From: JBJMQS01 sp045802605
GTDB taxonomy: Bacteria; Planctomycetota; Planctomycetia; Gemmatales; Gemmataceae
Reading direction: 5' to 3'
Assembly: GCA_045802605.1 (NCBI GenBank)
Contig: JBJMQS010000057.1
Span: forward strand, 186,001-250,000
Length of the DNA: 64,000 nucleotides
The position numbers and the translations under genes are program-made. Of the stretch, positions 36,782 to 45,793 are shown piece after piece. The notes beneath the pieces were generated by a model. The model was not told the DNA's origin. It worked only from the letters and a program-made list of their open reading frames with translations, and did no database searches. Every line of letters begins with the position of its first letter. The stretch's first letter is position 1.

Positions 36782-38280
36782 ACTAGGGCACCTTCTGTTG
36801 CGGTTTCGTCGAGATAAAACTTGACCAGCACATTTTCGGCCAACTGTAGCCGAAAATCGCGTAGCCCGCGGACGTCGCTGATCGGACGAATTTCGGCGCG
36901 AGCCATTTGACCGGCCGCTCGGAAGGTGTCCTCTTCAAATGGCTTCCCAAGTAAAAATGCCTCAGTGCGCGGCAAGCGAACCACGGTGGCGGCGACCCCC
37001 GTCAATGCGATTGCCGCGAACTCAATATGGCCACTGTTCTCGCGGATCCGAATGGCCGAGCCAAATGTAGCGATATCCAGGTCCACTCGCCGGGAGACTT
37101 TTACAAAGCGCAATCGATCGTTCGATTCAGGCAAAGGCAGCGTGACGCTTTCAATGATCTCGTCGGAGGCCAGGTCTTTTTGTTTGTAGCCCGAATAGAA
37201 CCCGTTGATGGGCCGGCGGCGTGGCACCTTGGGGCCAACGATGTTCAAATACGCATCCATAACCACGAGCAACCCGAGCGAGTCGGCGATGGGCGAGCCG
37301 TTGGCGATATTGCCAGCCAGCGTAGCCACGTGGCGAATCTGCGGGGATCCAAAGCGCTCGACGATTCGCAAATACGCCGGGATAGTCTCTGCCACCACGT
37401 TTTCAATTTGGGTCCAAGTAGCGTTCGCGCCGATCTCCAAATGATCGTCGTGCCTAACTAAGCGATCTAAACCGTCAATGCGTGCCAGGCTTACCACTGC
37501 GGCGGGGTCAATGCCTCGCTTGTTGCGGATGACGCCAAGTTCCGTCGCGCCAGCCACAATGACCGCTTGCGGAACCTGCGCCCTAAAGGCGACGGCCTCC
37601 TCCAAAGCTGTAGGTGCGAAATAGAGATGTCCGTCCGTTTCGATTCGAACCGGTTCCAGTGCCCATTGTTCTAAGGATGCGACCAAATCCGGCGTGTCGA
37701 AACGATCGGCAACGCTGCAGCCATTGCCAATTTTCTCCGTGGCCGCAAAGATTGGCAGATACCCAGTGCAGCGACATAGATTGCCGGTCAATGAGATCCG
37801 CGCTTTGTTGGGATCAGCGCCGGCCTCCGCCCACCCAGCCAATGCCATCACGATGCCCGGCGTGCAATAGCCGCACTGTGAACCGTGGCAATCGATCATA
37901 GCTTGTTGCGCCTGATGCAACTCGCCGTCTTGAGCGAGGCCTTCAATTGACACGACGTGACAAGCATCAATCTGATGAACGAACTGAATGCAGCAATCGA
38001 CCGGTCGGTAGCAAATTCGACCGACTTCGACCCGCCCAACTAGCACGGTGCACGCACCGCAGTCACCCTCGGCACAGACGACCTTGGTACCGCAAAGGTG
38101 CAGCGTTTGCCGCAAGTACTCGGAAACCGTTTGAAACGCAGCGTCCCCGCGGACGACTTGAGGCCGGCCATTCAGGAAAAACCGGATGTGATCGCGCGGC
38201 TGAGAAATGTTAGCCTCTTCGCCATCGTTCGTGGCGGCCCCTAACTGTTGTCTGCCTACTATATTACATCCAAACCCCAT
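36778..38280 (-). CDS. xdhA: Xanthine dehydrogenase FeS/FAD subunit
   Basis: Small subunit of 500 residues. It carries the plant-type [2Fe-2S] motif CGTKVVCAEGDCGACTV, the second [2Fe-2S] cluster CGYCTPG with CRCTGY, and a C-terminal FAD domain (ATLAGNIANGSPIAD). It passes electrons from the Mo centre in XdhB to NAD or another acceptor. Relatives begin near IRFFLNG; this copy has about 33 extra residues (MGFGCNIV), so the true start may lie inside. It is the first gene of the operon. Divergent from the allantoate amidohydrolase gene with 38 bases between, so they probably share control. Confidence 0.94.
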   Translation of the reverse strand: MGFGCNIVGRQQLGAATNDGEEANISQPRDHIRFFLNGRPQVVRGDAAFQTVSEYLRQTLHLCGTKVVCAEGDCGACTVLVGRVEVGRICYRPVDCCIQFVHQIDACHVVSIEGLAQDGELHQAQQAMIDCHGSQCGYCTPGIVMALAGWAEAGADPNKARISLTGNLCRCTGYLPIFAATEKIGNGCSVADRFDTPDLVASLEQWALEPVRIETDGHLYFAPTALEEAVAFRAQVPQAVIVAGATELGVIRNKRGIDPAAVVSLARIDGLDRLVRHDDHLEIGANATWTQIENVVAETIPAYLRIVERFGSPQIRHVATLAGNIANGSPIADSLGLLVVMDAYLNIVGPKVPRRRPINGFYSGYKQKDLASDEIIESVTLPLPESNDRLRFVKVSRRVDLDIATFGSAIRIRENSGHIEFAAIALTGVAATVVRLPRTEAFLLGKPFEEDTFRAAGQMARAEIRPISDVRGLRDFRLQLAENVLVKFYLDETATEGALV

Positions 38281-38318
38281 GTCAGAAGCCGTCTTTTCGA
38301 AAGGTCTTGCGGCGTTTC

Positions 38319-39554
38319 ATGAATCTCGCGCCACTAGCCGATGAGGTAATGAGCCGTTGCGACGCACTGGCCGGGTGCAGCGATGAACCCGGCCGGCTGA
38401 CGCGGTTATTTCTGGGCGCCGGGACAAGGCAAGCTCACGAACTTCTTCGCCAGTGGATGAAGGCGGCCAATCTCGGCGTTCGACTGGATGCCGTCGGAAA
38501 TCTCATCGGACGCCGAACTGGGACGAACACCAACGGGAAAATCGTCCTAGTCGGCTCGCACATCGACACTGTTCCCAATGCAGGTCGTTACGACGGTCAA
38601 CTCGGAATCCTACTCGGTATTGCCATCTGCGAAGCACTAAAAAGAAAGGCCTTCCCCAGACCATTCGATGTGATCGCATTTTCCGAGGAAGAGGGAGTGC
38701 GGTATCGAAAGCCCTATCTGGGCAGTGCGGCAATCGCCGGTCAGTTCGATGCGAAGTGGCTGGACCTTCAAGATGAAAGTGGGAAGGCCGTGCGGCAGGC
38801 GATCGCGGAGTATGGTCTAGATCCCAAGAAGATTGGGGCTTCGTCGTATGCGCCGCAAAATATCGCCGGGTATATCGAAGCTCATATTGAGCAAGGACCC
38901 CTCCTCGAATCGCGTGATCTATCGCTCGGCGTCGTGACGGGGATCGTCGGCCAATCCCGAATTTGGATCCGGTTCGTCGGGCGAGCCAATCACGCCGGCA
39001 CCACTCCGATTCAGATGAGACACGACGCGTTATGCGCTGCCGCGGAGTTTATCAGCGGTGTGGAGACGGCCGCTTGGCGTACGTCGCAGTTGCGAGCCAC
39101 CGTGGGAAGCATGGATGTTCTTCCCGGCGCGGCCAATGTCATTCCCGGGACGGTTCGGCTCAGCGTTGATATCCGCCACGCCGATGACCACGTCCGACAA
39201 CGAGCCGTGAAGGAGTTGAGCGAGAAGGCTAAACAGATTGCAGAGGCCCGTGGTTTGGAAGTGTCCATCGAAACGGCAATGGACCAGGCCGCACTGCTTA
39301 GCGATGAAAAACTGACTGATCGTCTCGCTGCCGTTCTGCAGAAATCTGGTCGCGCCGGCTATCGCATGGTGAGCGGTGCCGGGCACGATGCCGTGATGAT
39401 GTCGCGACTCTGCCCGACGACCATGTTGTTTTTGCGAACGCCCAACGGCTTAAGCCACCACCCCGACGAAGCGGTGCGGCGAGATGATGTCGTTGCTGCA
39501 TTGCAGGTTTTGGTGGAATTTGTCAGCCAGGAACTATCCGTCATTGATCCGTAG
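38319..39554 (+). CDS. allC: Allantoate amidohydrolase
   Basis: M20-family binuclear metallohydrolase of 411 residues that hydrolyses allantoate to ureidoglycine, CO2 and ammonia. The blocks are GSHIDTVPNAGRYDGQLGI (first metal His and Asp), FSEEEGVRYRKPYLGS, EAHIEQGPLLE, NHAGTTPIQMRHDAL and SGAGHDAVMMSRL. Ureido hydrolases such as N-carbamoylases share these, but the flanking purine genes settle the substrate. ATG 38319 is taken over the TTG at 38307. It is followed by allE after eight bases. Confidence 0.9.
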   Translation: MNLAPLADEVMSRCDALAGCSDEPGRLTRLFLGAGTRQAHELLRQWMKAANLGVRLDAVGNLIGRRTGTNTNGKIVLVGSHIDTVPNAGRYDGQLGILLGIAICEALKRKAFPRPFDVIAFSEEEGVRYRKPYLGSAAIAGQFDAKWLDLQDESGKAVRQAIAEYGLDPKKIGASSYAPQNIAGYIEAHIEQGPLLESRDLSLGVVTGIVGQSRIWIRFVGRANHAGTTPIQMRHDALCAAAEFISGVETAAWRTSQLRATVGSMDVLPGAANVIPGTVRLSVDIRHADDHVRQRAVKELSEKAKQIAEARGLEVSIETAMDQAALLSDEKLTDRLAAVLQKSGRAGYRMVSGAGHDAVMMSRLCPTTMLFLRTPNGLSHHPDEAVRRDDVVAALQVLVEFVSQELSVIDP

Positions 39555-39562
39555 GAGCCGAA

Positions 39563-40318
39563 ATGAAACCCTTTGGTGCAACACGAAGCCGAATAGCACG
39601 AGAATATGCGCTCATTTGCCCCGATAGTTTCGTGAACTCGTCGCTACCGGGCTGGGGAAAAGCGACGATCACCATGCTCATCGCGCCTGTCATAGGTGCA
39701 CGGTTCACGCAGTTTCTAGCGACCTTTGAAGCCGGCGGGCATGCGGGGCCAGCGGCCTCCGGCGTCGAGCGCGTGATATTTGTCATCGAAGGCGAACTCA
39801 CAGTAACGCCGTCGGGCCAGCCGGCGCGGCACTTGAAAGCCGGCGGTTTTGCGTTCCTGCCTGCCAATAGCGACGCCGCCATTCGGGCGGACTCGGCCGC
39901 TCGGGTCAACGTGTTTGAGAAGCAGTACGTCGCACTGGCCGATACTAAGCCCCCGACCGTCATCATCGGCGATTCGCGCAATGTACGTGGCGAACCGTTC
40001 ATGGGTGATGCCGATGCCCGGCTGCAAGTCTTGCTGCCCGACGATCCCGCCTTCGATATGGCGGTGAACGTATTCACCTATCAACCGGGGGCACGGTTGC
40101 CACAAGTTGAGATTCACGCGATGGAACACGGTCTCATCATGCTGTCCGGCGAGGGGGTTTACCGACTGGGCGACGATTGGCATCCGGTGCAAGCCGGCGA
40201 TGTGATCTGGATGGCGTCGTACTGTCCGCAGTGGTTCGTGGCGATGGGGAAACAGCCGGCGTCGTACCTGTATTACAAGGACGTGAATCGTGACCCACTC
40301 GGACTAGTCAGAAGTTGA
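39563..40318 (+). CDS. allE: (S)-ureidoglycine aminohydrolase
   Basis: 251-residue bicupin that releases ammonia from (S)-ureidoglycine to give (S)-ureidoglycolate. The N-terminal cupin has FVIEGELTVTPSG and the C-terminal one has EHGLIMLSGEGVYRL and DVIWMASYCPQWF, with KDVNRDPL closing the chain. These fit AllE (UGHY). It follows allC with eight bases between, and together they take allantoate to ureidoglycolate. Confidence 0.93.
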   Translation: MKPFGATRSRIAREYALICPDSFVNSSLPGWGKATITMLIAPVIGARFTQFLATFEAGGHAGPAASGVERVIFVIEGELTVTPSGQPARHLKAGGFAFLPANSDAAIRADSAARVNVFEKQYVALADTKPPTVIIGDSRNVRGEPFMGDADARLQVLLPDDPAFDMAVNVFTYQPGARLPQVEIHAMEHGLIMLSGEGVYRLGDDWHPVQAGDVIWMASYCPQWFVAMGKQPASYLYYKDVNRDPLGLVRS

Positions 40319-40329
40319 GCGAATCCCAA

Positions 40330-41178
40330 TTACAAACTGCGGCGTAACGTGCCGGTAATTAGGCCGAACGGCGCTTCGGTCGGCACGAAGATCACGTTCG
40401 CATTTTCGCGACCCAAAGGAGCGAGATTGACCAGAATCCGGTGGCGATTCGGCATGGTCAATGAGATGGAATCCACCTCGATGCACGCTTCTAAGACATC
40501 TGACCCCATGGCATAAAGCGTCTGTTGGACAGCCAGACTGTGATGACACGCAAAGGTCTCTAGCAAGGTCTGGCGAATTAGCTGAAAGGCCGCGTCATGA
40601 GCGGTCGTGGAGTCGCGGTACTGCCACTCGCAGGTGAGCGCGGTGGCCAAAATGCGGTCGTCGGTATCAGGCAATGTGGCGAATTCGTCACGTACGAAAT
40701 CACGAAATGCCGAGTCGGTTGTCTTCAGCAACATCAAATCCTCGATGCCGCCCACGAGGCGCTGTTGTTTGCGATCATGCGAGGTAAAAACGAAGCGGCG
40801 CTCGGGCCCCCGACCGGCGAAGGCGTGCGGATGCGGCCGGCCCCCGACGGCGATGCGTTCCCACCCTGACACAACGACGCGCACATTCGCCGACGACACT
40901 TGCGGATACGTTTTGAGGAAGTGGGTCGCAAGCGAAGTCGCAAAAGCTTCGGGGTTGGTCAGGTCGGAATCGCGGGCGAAGACGTAAACGGTGTTTTTCA
41001 TCGAATCGGTCGCGACAACCTTTCGATTGTCACCGTTTGTGTAGGAAGCGTCAAAATCGCCCCCCAACTCGATATCGACGCTCCACTCCGCGAGGTCGTG
41101 GTGCTCGGCGTGACGGGTCACCTTTGTAAACCGAACTTGTGACTTTCCATAGGAGTGCTGCGTGAGGATTGCAGGCAT
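40330..41178 (-). CDS. Urate oxidase (uricase)
   Basis: Cofactor-free uricase of 282 residues that converts urate to 5-hydroxyisourate. The family blocks are HSYGKSQVRFTKVTR, SMKNTVYVFARD (catalytic Thr region), LKTTDSAFRDFVRDEF and the C-terminal GRENANVIFVPTEAPFG, where NVIFVPTEAPFG resembles the normal C-terminal motif. The tail is RRSL, not the peroxisomal SKL, as expected in a bacterium. GGAG lies nine bases before ATG 41178. It is divergent from allB over 63 bases, which likely holds a common control region. Confidence 0.94.
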   Translation of the reverse strand: MPAILTQHSYGKSQVRFTKVTRHAEHHDLAEWSVDIELGGDFDASYTNGDNRKVVATDSMKNTVYVFARDSDLTNPEAFATSLATHFLKTYPQVSSANVRVVVSGWERIAVGGRPHPHAFAGRGPERRFVFTSHDRKQQRLVGGIEDLMLLKTTDSAFRDFVRDEFATLPDTDDRILATALTCEWQYRDSTTAHDAAFQLIRQTLLETFACHHSLAVQQTLYAMGSDVLEACIEVDSISLTMPNRHRILVNLAPLGRENANVIFVPTEAPFGLITGTLRRSL

Positions 41179-41241
41179 GGAAGAGGTCTCCAGTAGAATG
41201 ATCGGCTAGGTGATCGGTTAGGGATTTTCTTTGGGCTGACC

Positions 41242-42561
41242 ATGTGGGCGCTTCGCAGCCAACGAGTTTTGACACCGCAGGGCGTTCGCCCAGCCGCTGT
41301 GCTTGTCGATGGCGAGACGATCGCGGCGGTGGTTAATCACGATCAAATCCCTGCCGGAGTTCTCGTAGATGATGCGGGTTCCCGCATGGTCATCCCCGGT
41401 TTGGTGGATACGCATCTGCATATCAATGAGCCGGGCCGCACGCATTGGGAAGGCTTTGAAACGGCCACGCGAGCGGCGGCCGCCGGTGGGATAACAACGC
41501 TCATCGACATGCCTCTGAATTCGATCCCCGCAACGACGACCGTGGATGGATTGAGACAAAAGCGGGAAGCAGCGACGGGAAAGATCTGGGTCGATTGCGG
41601 GTTTCATGGCGGCATCGTTCCCGGCAACGCACCTGAACTAGAGCCGTTGATCGACGAGGGCGTTTGTGCGTTTAAGGCATTCCTCTGTCATTCGGGAGTC
41701 GAGGAGTTTCCCAATGCGACTGAGGCCGATCTGCGCGCGGCGCTACCAACCTTGGCACGCGCTGGCCGACCGTTGTTCGTGCACGCCGAGTTGGTTGGTC
41801 CGCAACGGCGCATGCAACATCCACGCTCTTACTCCGAGTACCTCGCGACCCGGCCGGCCGCCTGGGAAGTTGCCGCCATCGAACTTTTGATTCGTTTAGC
41901 CCGCGAGTTCGGTGCGCATATCCACATCGTTCATTTATCAGCCGCCTTGGAAACAGCGGAAATTATCAAAGCGGCGCGGGCCGAGGGTGTCCGAATCACG
42001 GTTGAAACTTGTCCCCATTATCTCACGTTTGCCGCCGAGGAGATTCCCGACGGCGACCCACGGTTCAAATGTGCGCCGCCTATTCGGGGGGCGGACGAAC
42101 GGACGAAATTACGGTCAATGCTCGCTAAGGGCGAAATCGAAACGCTCGGGTCCGACCATTCCCCGGCACCGCCAAATCTGAAGCGGCTGGAAGACGGGAA
42201 TTTAGAGCAATCCTGGGGCGGAATCGCATCCTTGCAGCTTTTATTGCCCGCTTGTTGGACGGCGTTACCCGAACAACAGACTCTCCATGCACTTTCCGAA
42301 CGTGCCGCCGCACTCGTCGGCCTATCCAGCCGGAAAGGCGCGATCGCCGCGGGCCGGGATGCCGATTTGGTTGTTTTCGACCCGGATGGTGAGTTCGTTG
42401 TCGATGCGAAGAAACTGTTCCATCGATATCCGATTACGCCATATGAAGGGCGACAGCTTCGTGGAGTCGTGACAACGACTTATTTGCGCGGCAAGAAGAT
42501 CTTCGATCACGGGCATCACCTAGGAGTGCCAAGCGGCGTCTTATTGGAGCGCGATCGATAA
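41242..42561 (+). CDS. allB: Allantoinase
   Basis: Cyclic amidohydrolase of 439 residues that opens allantoin to allantoate. The metal-binding blocks are DTHLHINEPGRTHWEGF (HxH), the bridging lysine in FKAFLCHSGVEEF, then HAEL, HIHIVHLSAALE and SDHSPAPPNLK. These match allantoinase more closely than dihydropyrimidinase. The stop TAA overlaps the ATG of uraD by one base (TAATG), so they are translationally coupled. Confidence 0.95.
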   Translation: MWALRSQRVLTPQGVRPAAVLVDGETIAAVVNHDQIPAGVLVDDAGSRMVIPGLVDTHLHINEPGRTHWEGFETATRAAAAGGITTLIDMPLNSIPATTTVDGLRQKREAATGKIWVDCGFHGGIVPGNAPELEPLIDEGVCAFKAFLCHSGVEEFPNATEADLRAALPTLARAGRPLFVHAELVGPQRRMQHPRSYSEYLATRPAAWEVAAIELLIRLAREFGAHIHIVHLSAALETAEIIKAARAEGVRITVETCPHYLTFAAEEIPDGDPRFKCAPPIRGADERTKLRSMLAKGEIETLGSDHSPAPPNLKRLEDGNLEQSWGGIASLQLLLPACWTALPEQQTLHALSERAAALVGLSSRKGAIAAGRDADLVVFDPDGEFVVDAKKLFHRYPITPYEGRQLRGVVTTTYLRGKKIFDHGHHLGVPSGVLLERDR

Positions 42562-43061
42562 TGGTTGATGTGGCGAAATTGAATCGGATGAGCGTCGTGG
42601 AGGCTCGTGCCGCGTTCAATCGTTGCTGCGACTGCCAGCGTTGGGTCGAGGGAATGATCGCACGACGGCCTTTCGAATCTCCCGATGCTCTATTCGCGGC
42701 CGCCGCGGCCGAATTTCAAAAACTGAAACAACCGGACTGGCTGGAAGCGTTCGCGGGTCATCCAAAGATTGGCGACATGCAGTCGTTGAAGCAAAAATAT
42801 GGAGCAACTTCGGACCTGTGCTCGGCAGAACAGGCGGGTGCTGTTGGGGCAGACGAGGAAGTTTTGCAGGCACTCGCTGAGTGCAATCGCGCTTACGAGA
42901 CAAAGTTCGGCCACATCTTCATCGTTTGCGCCAGCGGCAAATCCGCCGCGGAAATGTTGTCGATATTGCAATCTCGTTTGAACAATGATGCAAGCACCGA
43001 ACTCTCGATTGCTGCGCAAGAGCAAGCGAAAATTACGCGGTTGCGTTTGGAGAAACTATGA
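42561..43061 (+). CDS. uraD: OHCU decarboxylase
   Basis: 166-residue all-helical enzyme that decarboxylates 2-oxo-4-hydroxy-4-carboxy-5-ureidoimidazoline to (S)-allantoin. It has LNRMSVVEARAAFNRCC at the start, the catalytic His in GHPKIGDMQSLKQK, and FGHIFIVCASGKSAAEML near the end. It overlaps allB by one base and hiuH by four (ATGA), in the order allB-uraD-hiuH. Confidence 0.95.
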   Translation: MVDVAKLNRMSVVEARAAFNRCCDCQRWVEGMIARRPFESPDALFAAAAAEFQKLKQPDWLEAFAGHPKIGDMQSLKQKYGATSDLCSAEQAGAVGADEEVLQALAECNRAYETKFGHIFIVCASGKSAAEMLSILQSRLNNDASTELSIAAQEQAKITRLRLEKL

Positions 43062-43390
43062 GCGGAATTAGCACTCACGTCCTTGATACATCCCGGGGAC
43101 GACCGGCGGTCGACGTAGGGGTCAAACTGGAACGAAGGGAGTCAGAAGGTTCGTGGAAAGAAGTTGGCCGCGGAGTCACGGACCACGACGGACGTATTCA
43201 AGCTCTGTTGGCGGAGACGGTGGCAGGCGAATACCGCGTGCGCTTTGCGACTCACGCCTACGGACAATCTCAGGGGTACACTGCGTTCTATCCAGAGGTT
43301 GTCGTGCATGTCCGACTCGAGGCCGGCGGCAAATATCACTTGCCGTTGTTATTGAGCCCCTTCGGATATTCGACATACCGCGGCAGTTAA
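43058..43390 (+). CDS. hiuH: 5-Hydroxyisourate hydrolase (transthyretin-like)
   Basis: 110-residue transthyretin-like enzyme that hydrolyses 5-hydroxyisourate to OHCU. The N-terminal STHVLDTSRGRPA carries the conserved His. The chain ends in the hallmark YRGS tetrapeptide, and FYPEVVVHVRL is the second family block. It is coupled to uraD by a 4-base overlap and completes the urate-to-allantoin set with uricase and UraD. Its stop shares four bases with the convergent deacetylase gene. Confidence 0.96.
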   Translation: MSGISTHVLDTSRGRPAVDVGVKLERRESEGSWKEVGRGVTDHDGRIQALLAETVAGEYRVRFATHAYGQSQGYTAFYPEVVVHVRLEAGGKYHLPLLLSPFGYSTYRGS

Positions 43391-44040
43391 GAGCAGTTCT
43401 CAGCGCCGTTGGCGAGATCAAAGCGGCGACGTAATTCCGGCAATATGGCATCGAGGATGGGCACGACGCACGGGTTATCATCGTGCAAAAGAATAATGTC
43501 GCGGGCCACGACATTCAAACCTTGCGCAATTTTCTTGGCTTCAGCGTCGGACCGGCACCGCCAATCATGAGTGTCAACCGACCAACCGACAACATGCAAA
43601 CCCAGTGACCGAGGGGCAAGAATCGTAGACGGACGCAATCGACCGAACGGAGGACGGAACAGTGTCGGCGTCGTGCCCATTGCTGTCTGAATTGTTCGCT
43701 GACACTGCAACACGTCGTTGCGATATCTGCGAGGCCAAAATGGTGGTTCGGCATGCGCGAAACTGTGATTACCGACACGATGTCCCTCATCGACAATCCG
43801 GCGAGCCAAGTCGGGATGACTTTGGACTCGTTTGCCCACCAAAAAGAAAACCGCCCGAGCGCCAAAATCGCGCAAGCGGTCCAAGACGGCCGGCGTAACA
43901 TCGGGGCATGGGCCGTCATCAAAGGTCAAGAGTACGGAGTCACCGCAGATCCGTGGCAGACGCCTCGTAAGCAAAGACTGGGGAATTCGATTACGCAGCC
44001 ACGGGCGAATTCGGTAGGTCGCCATCCCTGGCACGAGCAT
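43387..44040 (-). CDS. Polysaccharide deacetylase (NodB domain)
   Basis: 217-residue carbohydrate esterase family 4 protein. The NodB motifs are LLTFDDGPCPDVTP (metal-binding Asp pair), NHSFAHAEP (two His), RPPFGRLRP, GWSVDTHDW and LHDDNP. All catalytic blocks are present, so it should remove N-acetyl groups from a glycan. No signal peptide is seen. ATG 44040 is preceded by GGGAGG at five bases. It overlaps the end of the upstream glycosyltransferase gene by 50 bases, and both may make and trim the same polysaccharide. Confidence 0.9.
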   Translation of the reverse strand: MLVPGMATYRIRPWLRNRIPQSLLTRRLPRICGDSVLLTFDDGPCPDVTPAVLDRLRDFGARAVFFLVGKRVQSHPDLARRIVDEGHRVGNHSFAHAEPPFWPRRYRNDVLQCQRTIQTAMGTTPTLFRPPFGRLRPSTILAPRSLGLHVVGWSVDTHDWRCRSDAEAKKIAQGLNVVARDIILLHDDNPCVVPILDAILPELRRRFDLANGAENCS

Positions 44041-45298
44041 GCGGGCCTCCCCATCCCTTTGAATAGCCAAAAAGTCCTCGCACCGTAGCGGTCATCATTG
44101 TTAACGCCACGCTAGGCAGCCCGGCGCAGAGTTGAACGCGCCGCCAAGTGATTCCAAGGCGCAACATGGCGGCCCCTATTATTCCGAAGTGCAAGCTGCA
44201 CAAGCTCAGCGACGTGATTACGCAAAACGATGACAGCTGGCTTGGAAAGATGACGTGCAACGTCATGCACATTGCCAGACTACAAGCAAGTTGAAGCAGG
44301 ACCAGCGGCCGACTCATCAAGAGCTTGGAAATTGCAGCGTCGATCAAGTCGATCCTGAATTGATGAATGCCGGCAAACAACAAACTTGCAGAGGTCCGAA
44401 AAATGCCCGCAAGACCAGCGGACCACCGCGAACGTTGTGCGAGCAATCGGTGATTGGTTGTCGGTGTCTTGGTATAGACAATGGCTTCCGCTTCGAACCG
44501 CACGCGCTCTCCGCATCGAAGCAACTTCAAACTAAATTCATGGTCTTCCACCGCCGATGTCGCACGCCAAGGATTGGCGTCGAGAACGCTACGAGCAAAG
44601 GTCATCCCGGTCCCGCGCAGAAAGACCGAGAGGCCGAGTCGATCCTTTGGCCGGCTTACGAAATAGTTTTCGAGAATGCTTCCAAGGCAAGCGAGGTAGG
44701 TCGCTGGGGAGTCATCGACATTGGTGGGCACGACGGCGGCCTGAATGACACGTTCGCCCTGGGCTAGCCGGCTGTTCAACTTTCGCAGCAGTTGACGCTC
44801 CGGAAGACAATCCGCGTCGAGAATGGCGACGGCATCGATGTCTTCGGTTAGCACCTGGGGAAGCGCCCACTGCAACGCTGCGCCTTTTCCCGGATGCATT
44901 GGTTCCGACCTCATCAGTACGGTGGCTCCTGCCTCGCGTGCCGCGTCAGCGGTCTCGTCCATGCAGTTGTCGGCGATTACGACAATTCGACAAAGATCCG
45001 TGGGATAGTCGAGCGCCAAGCAAGCGCGAATGGTGTCGGCAATGTTGTGAGCTTCATCGTGAGCTGGAATAAGCACCACAAATGCTTGAAGTGAATCGGC
45101 CGGCTTCGAAGGGCGTTGCGGCGCAACTGACGATATCAGAAGAAGGCTAGCGAAATAGCCCCCTGCTGCGAGAGACAAAAGCACTGATGCAATGCTGAGT
45201 ACAACCAACAGCGTTTCCAATGTCGGTGTCACCCTTGGAGTTGATGCAGCCTTGCGACAATCCGCGCGGATTGTCGCCACTGCCACTTGAGGGGTCAA
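43991..45298 (-). CDS. Membrane GT2 glycosyltransferase
   Basis: 435-residue processive-type family 2 glycosyltransferase. A first hydrophobic helix (about residues 29-55) precedes the catalytic domain. That domain has LIPAHDEAHNIADTI, VIADNCMDETA, ILDADCLPE (DxD), SAVEDHEFSLKLL (ED) and the RSRW of QRSRWSAGLAG (Q/RxxRW). Further hydrophobic helices follow, so it probably polymerises or exports a glycan. The N-terminus is uncertain: TTG 45298 gives the longest form, GTG 45232 a shorter one without a good SD. Overlapping with the deacetylase gene suggests a two-gene exopolysaccharide module. Confidence 0.85.
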   Translation of the reverse strand: MTPQVAVATIRADCRKAASTPRVTPTLETLLVVLSIASVLLSLAAGGYFASLLLISSVAPQRPSKPADSLQAFVVLIPAHDEAHNIADTIRACLALDYPTDLCRIVVIADNCMDETADAAREAGATVLMRSEPMHPGKGAALQWALPQVLTEDIDAVAILDADCLPERQLLRKLNSRLAQGERVIQAAVVPTNVDDSPATYLACLGSILENYFVSRPKDRLGLSVFLRGTGMTFARSVLDANPWRATSAVEDHEFSLKLLRCGERVRFEAEAIVYTKTPTTNHRLLAQRSRWSAGLAGIFRTSASLLFAGIHQFRIDLIDAAISKLLMSRPLVLLQLACSLAMCMTLHVIFPSQLSSFCVITSLSLCSLHFGIIGAAMLRLGITWRRVQLCAGLPSVALTMMTATVRGLFGYSKGWGGPHARARDGDLPNSPVAA

Positions 45299-45793
45299 TT
45301 GCGATTTGTCGATTTTTCATGCGTCGGCCCAGGGATTCAAAAGTACGCTTAGGCCTTTCGACGCGAGTTCCGGCAGACCACAGATCCTTCGAGATTTACT
45401 ACTTGCGGCACGTAAACCTATCACACAAGTTTGGAGGCGCACTGACTTCCCCAAGATGTGATGCAAAGGCTTAGCTAACATGAGGTTGTGACCATGAGGC
45501 GCGATCACGGCTCACCGCATCTGATTAAATGTGATGCAATTCTGAAAAAACTCTGTCCGGTTTTCGAACAATGTGCGTCTTAGGATCATATAGGAGTCCT
45601 ACTGCACAAAGGCTCCGTATGCGACACGAAGAAACAGCGGTAAAAACGCTAAGAACGTGAGGTTGCTGCGTTGAACCGATTCTTGTTATTAGTTCCTAAG
45701 TCGCTTATGATAATGTCATTAAGACGAACTCGCGGTCAGGTCGATCGCGTCAGCCCCTTTTCGTACCGTCCGTATTCCCCCGAGGGTCGGAAC
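45299..45793. other. Long non-coding gap before the DUF1559-lipoprotein module
   Basis: 495 bases with no supported gene. It contains two copies of the 11-base ATGTGATGCAA (45456-45466 and 45529-45539, 73 bases apart) and a good promoter candidate at 45683-45711. The direct repeats may be operators, which is speculative. Confidence 0.5.
45683..45711 (+). promoter_or_regulatory. Sigma-70-like promoter upstream of the second DUF1559 gene
   Basis: TTGTTA (45683-45688), a 17-base spacer and TATGAT (45706-45711) form a near-consensus pair. Transcription would begin near 45718, about 75 bases before the ATG at 45794. Confidence 0.55.

Noticed and set aside
45220..45474. 84-codon frame before the DUF1559 gene
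   Set aside because: No SD, no hydrophobic or domain pattern, and it overlaps the glycosyltransferase start region.
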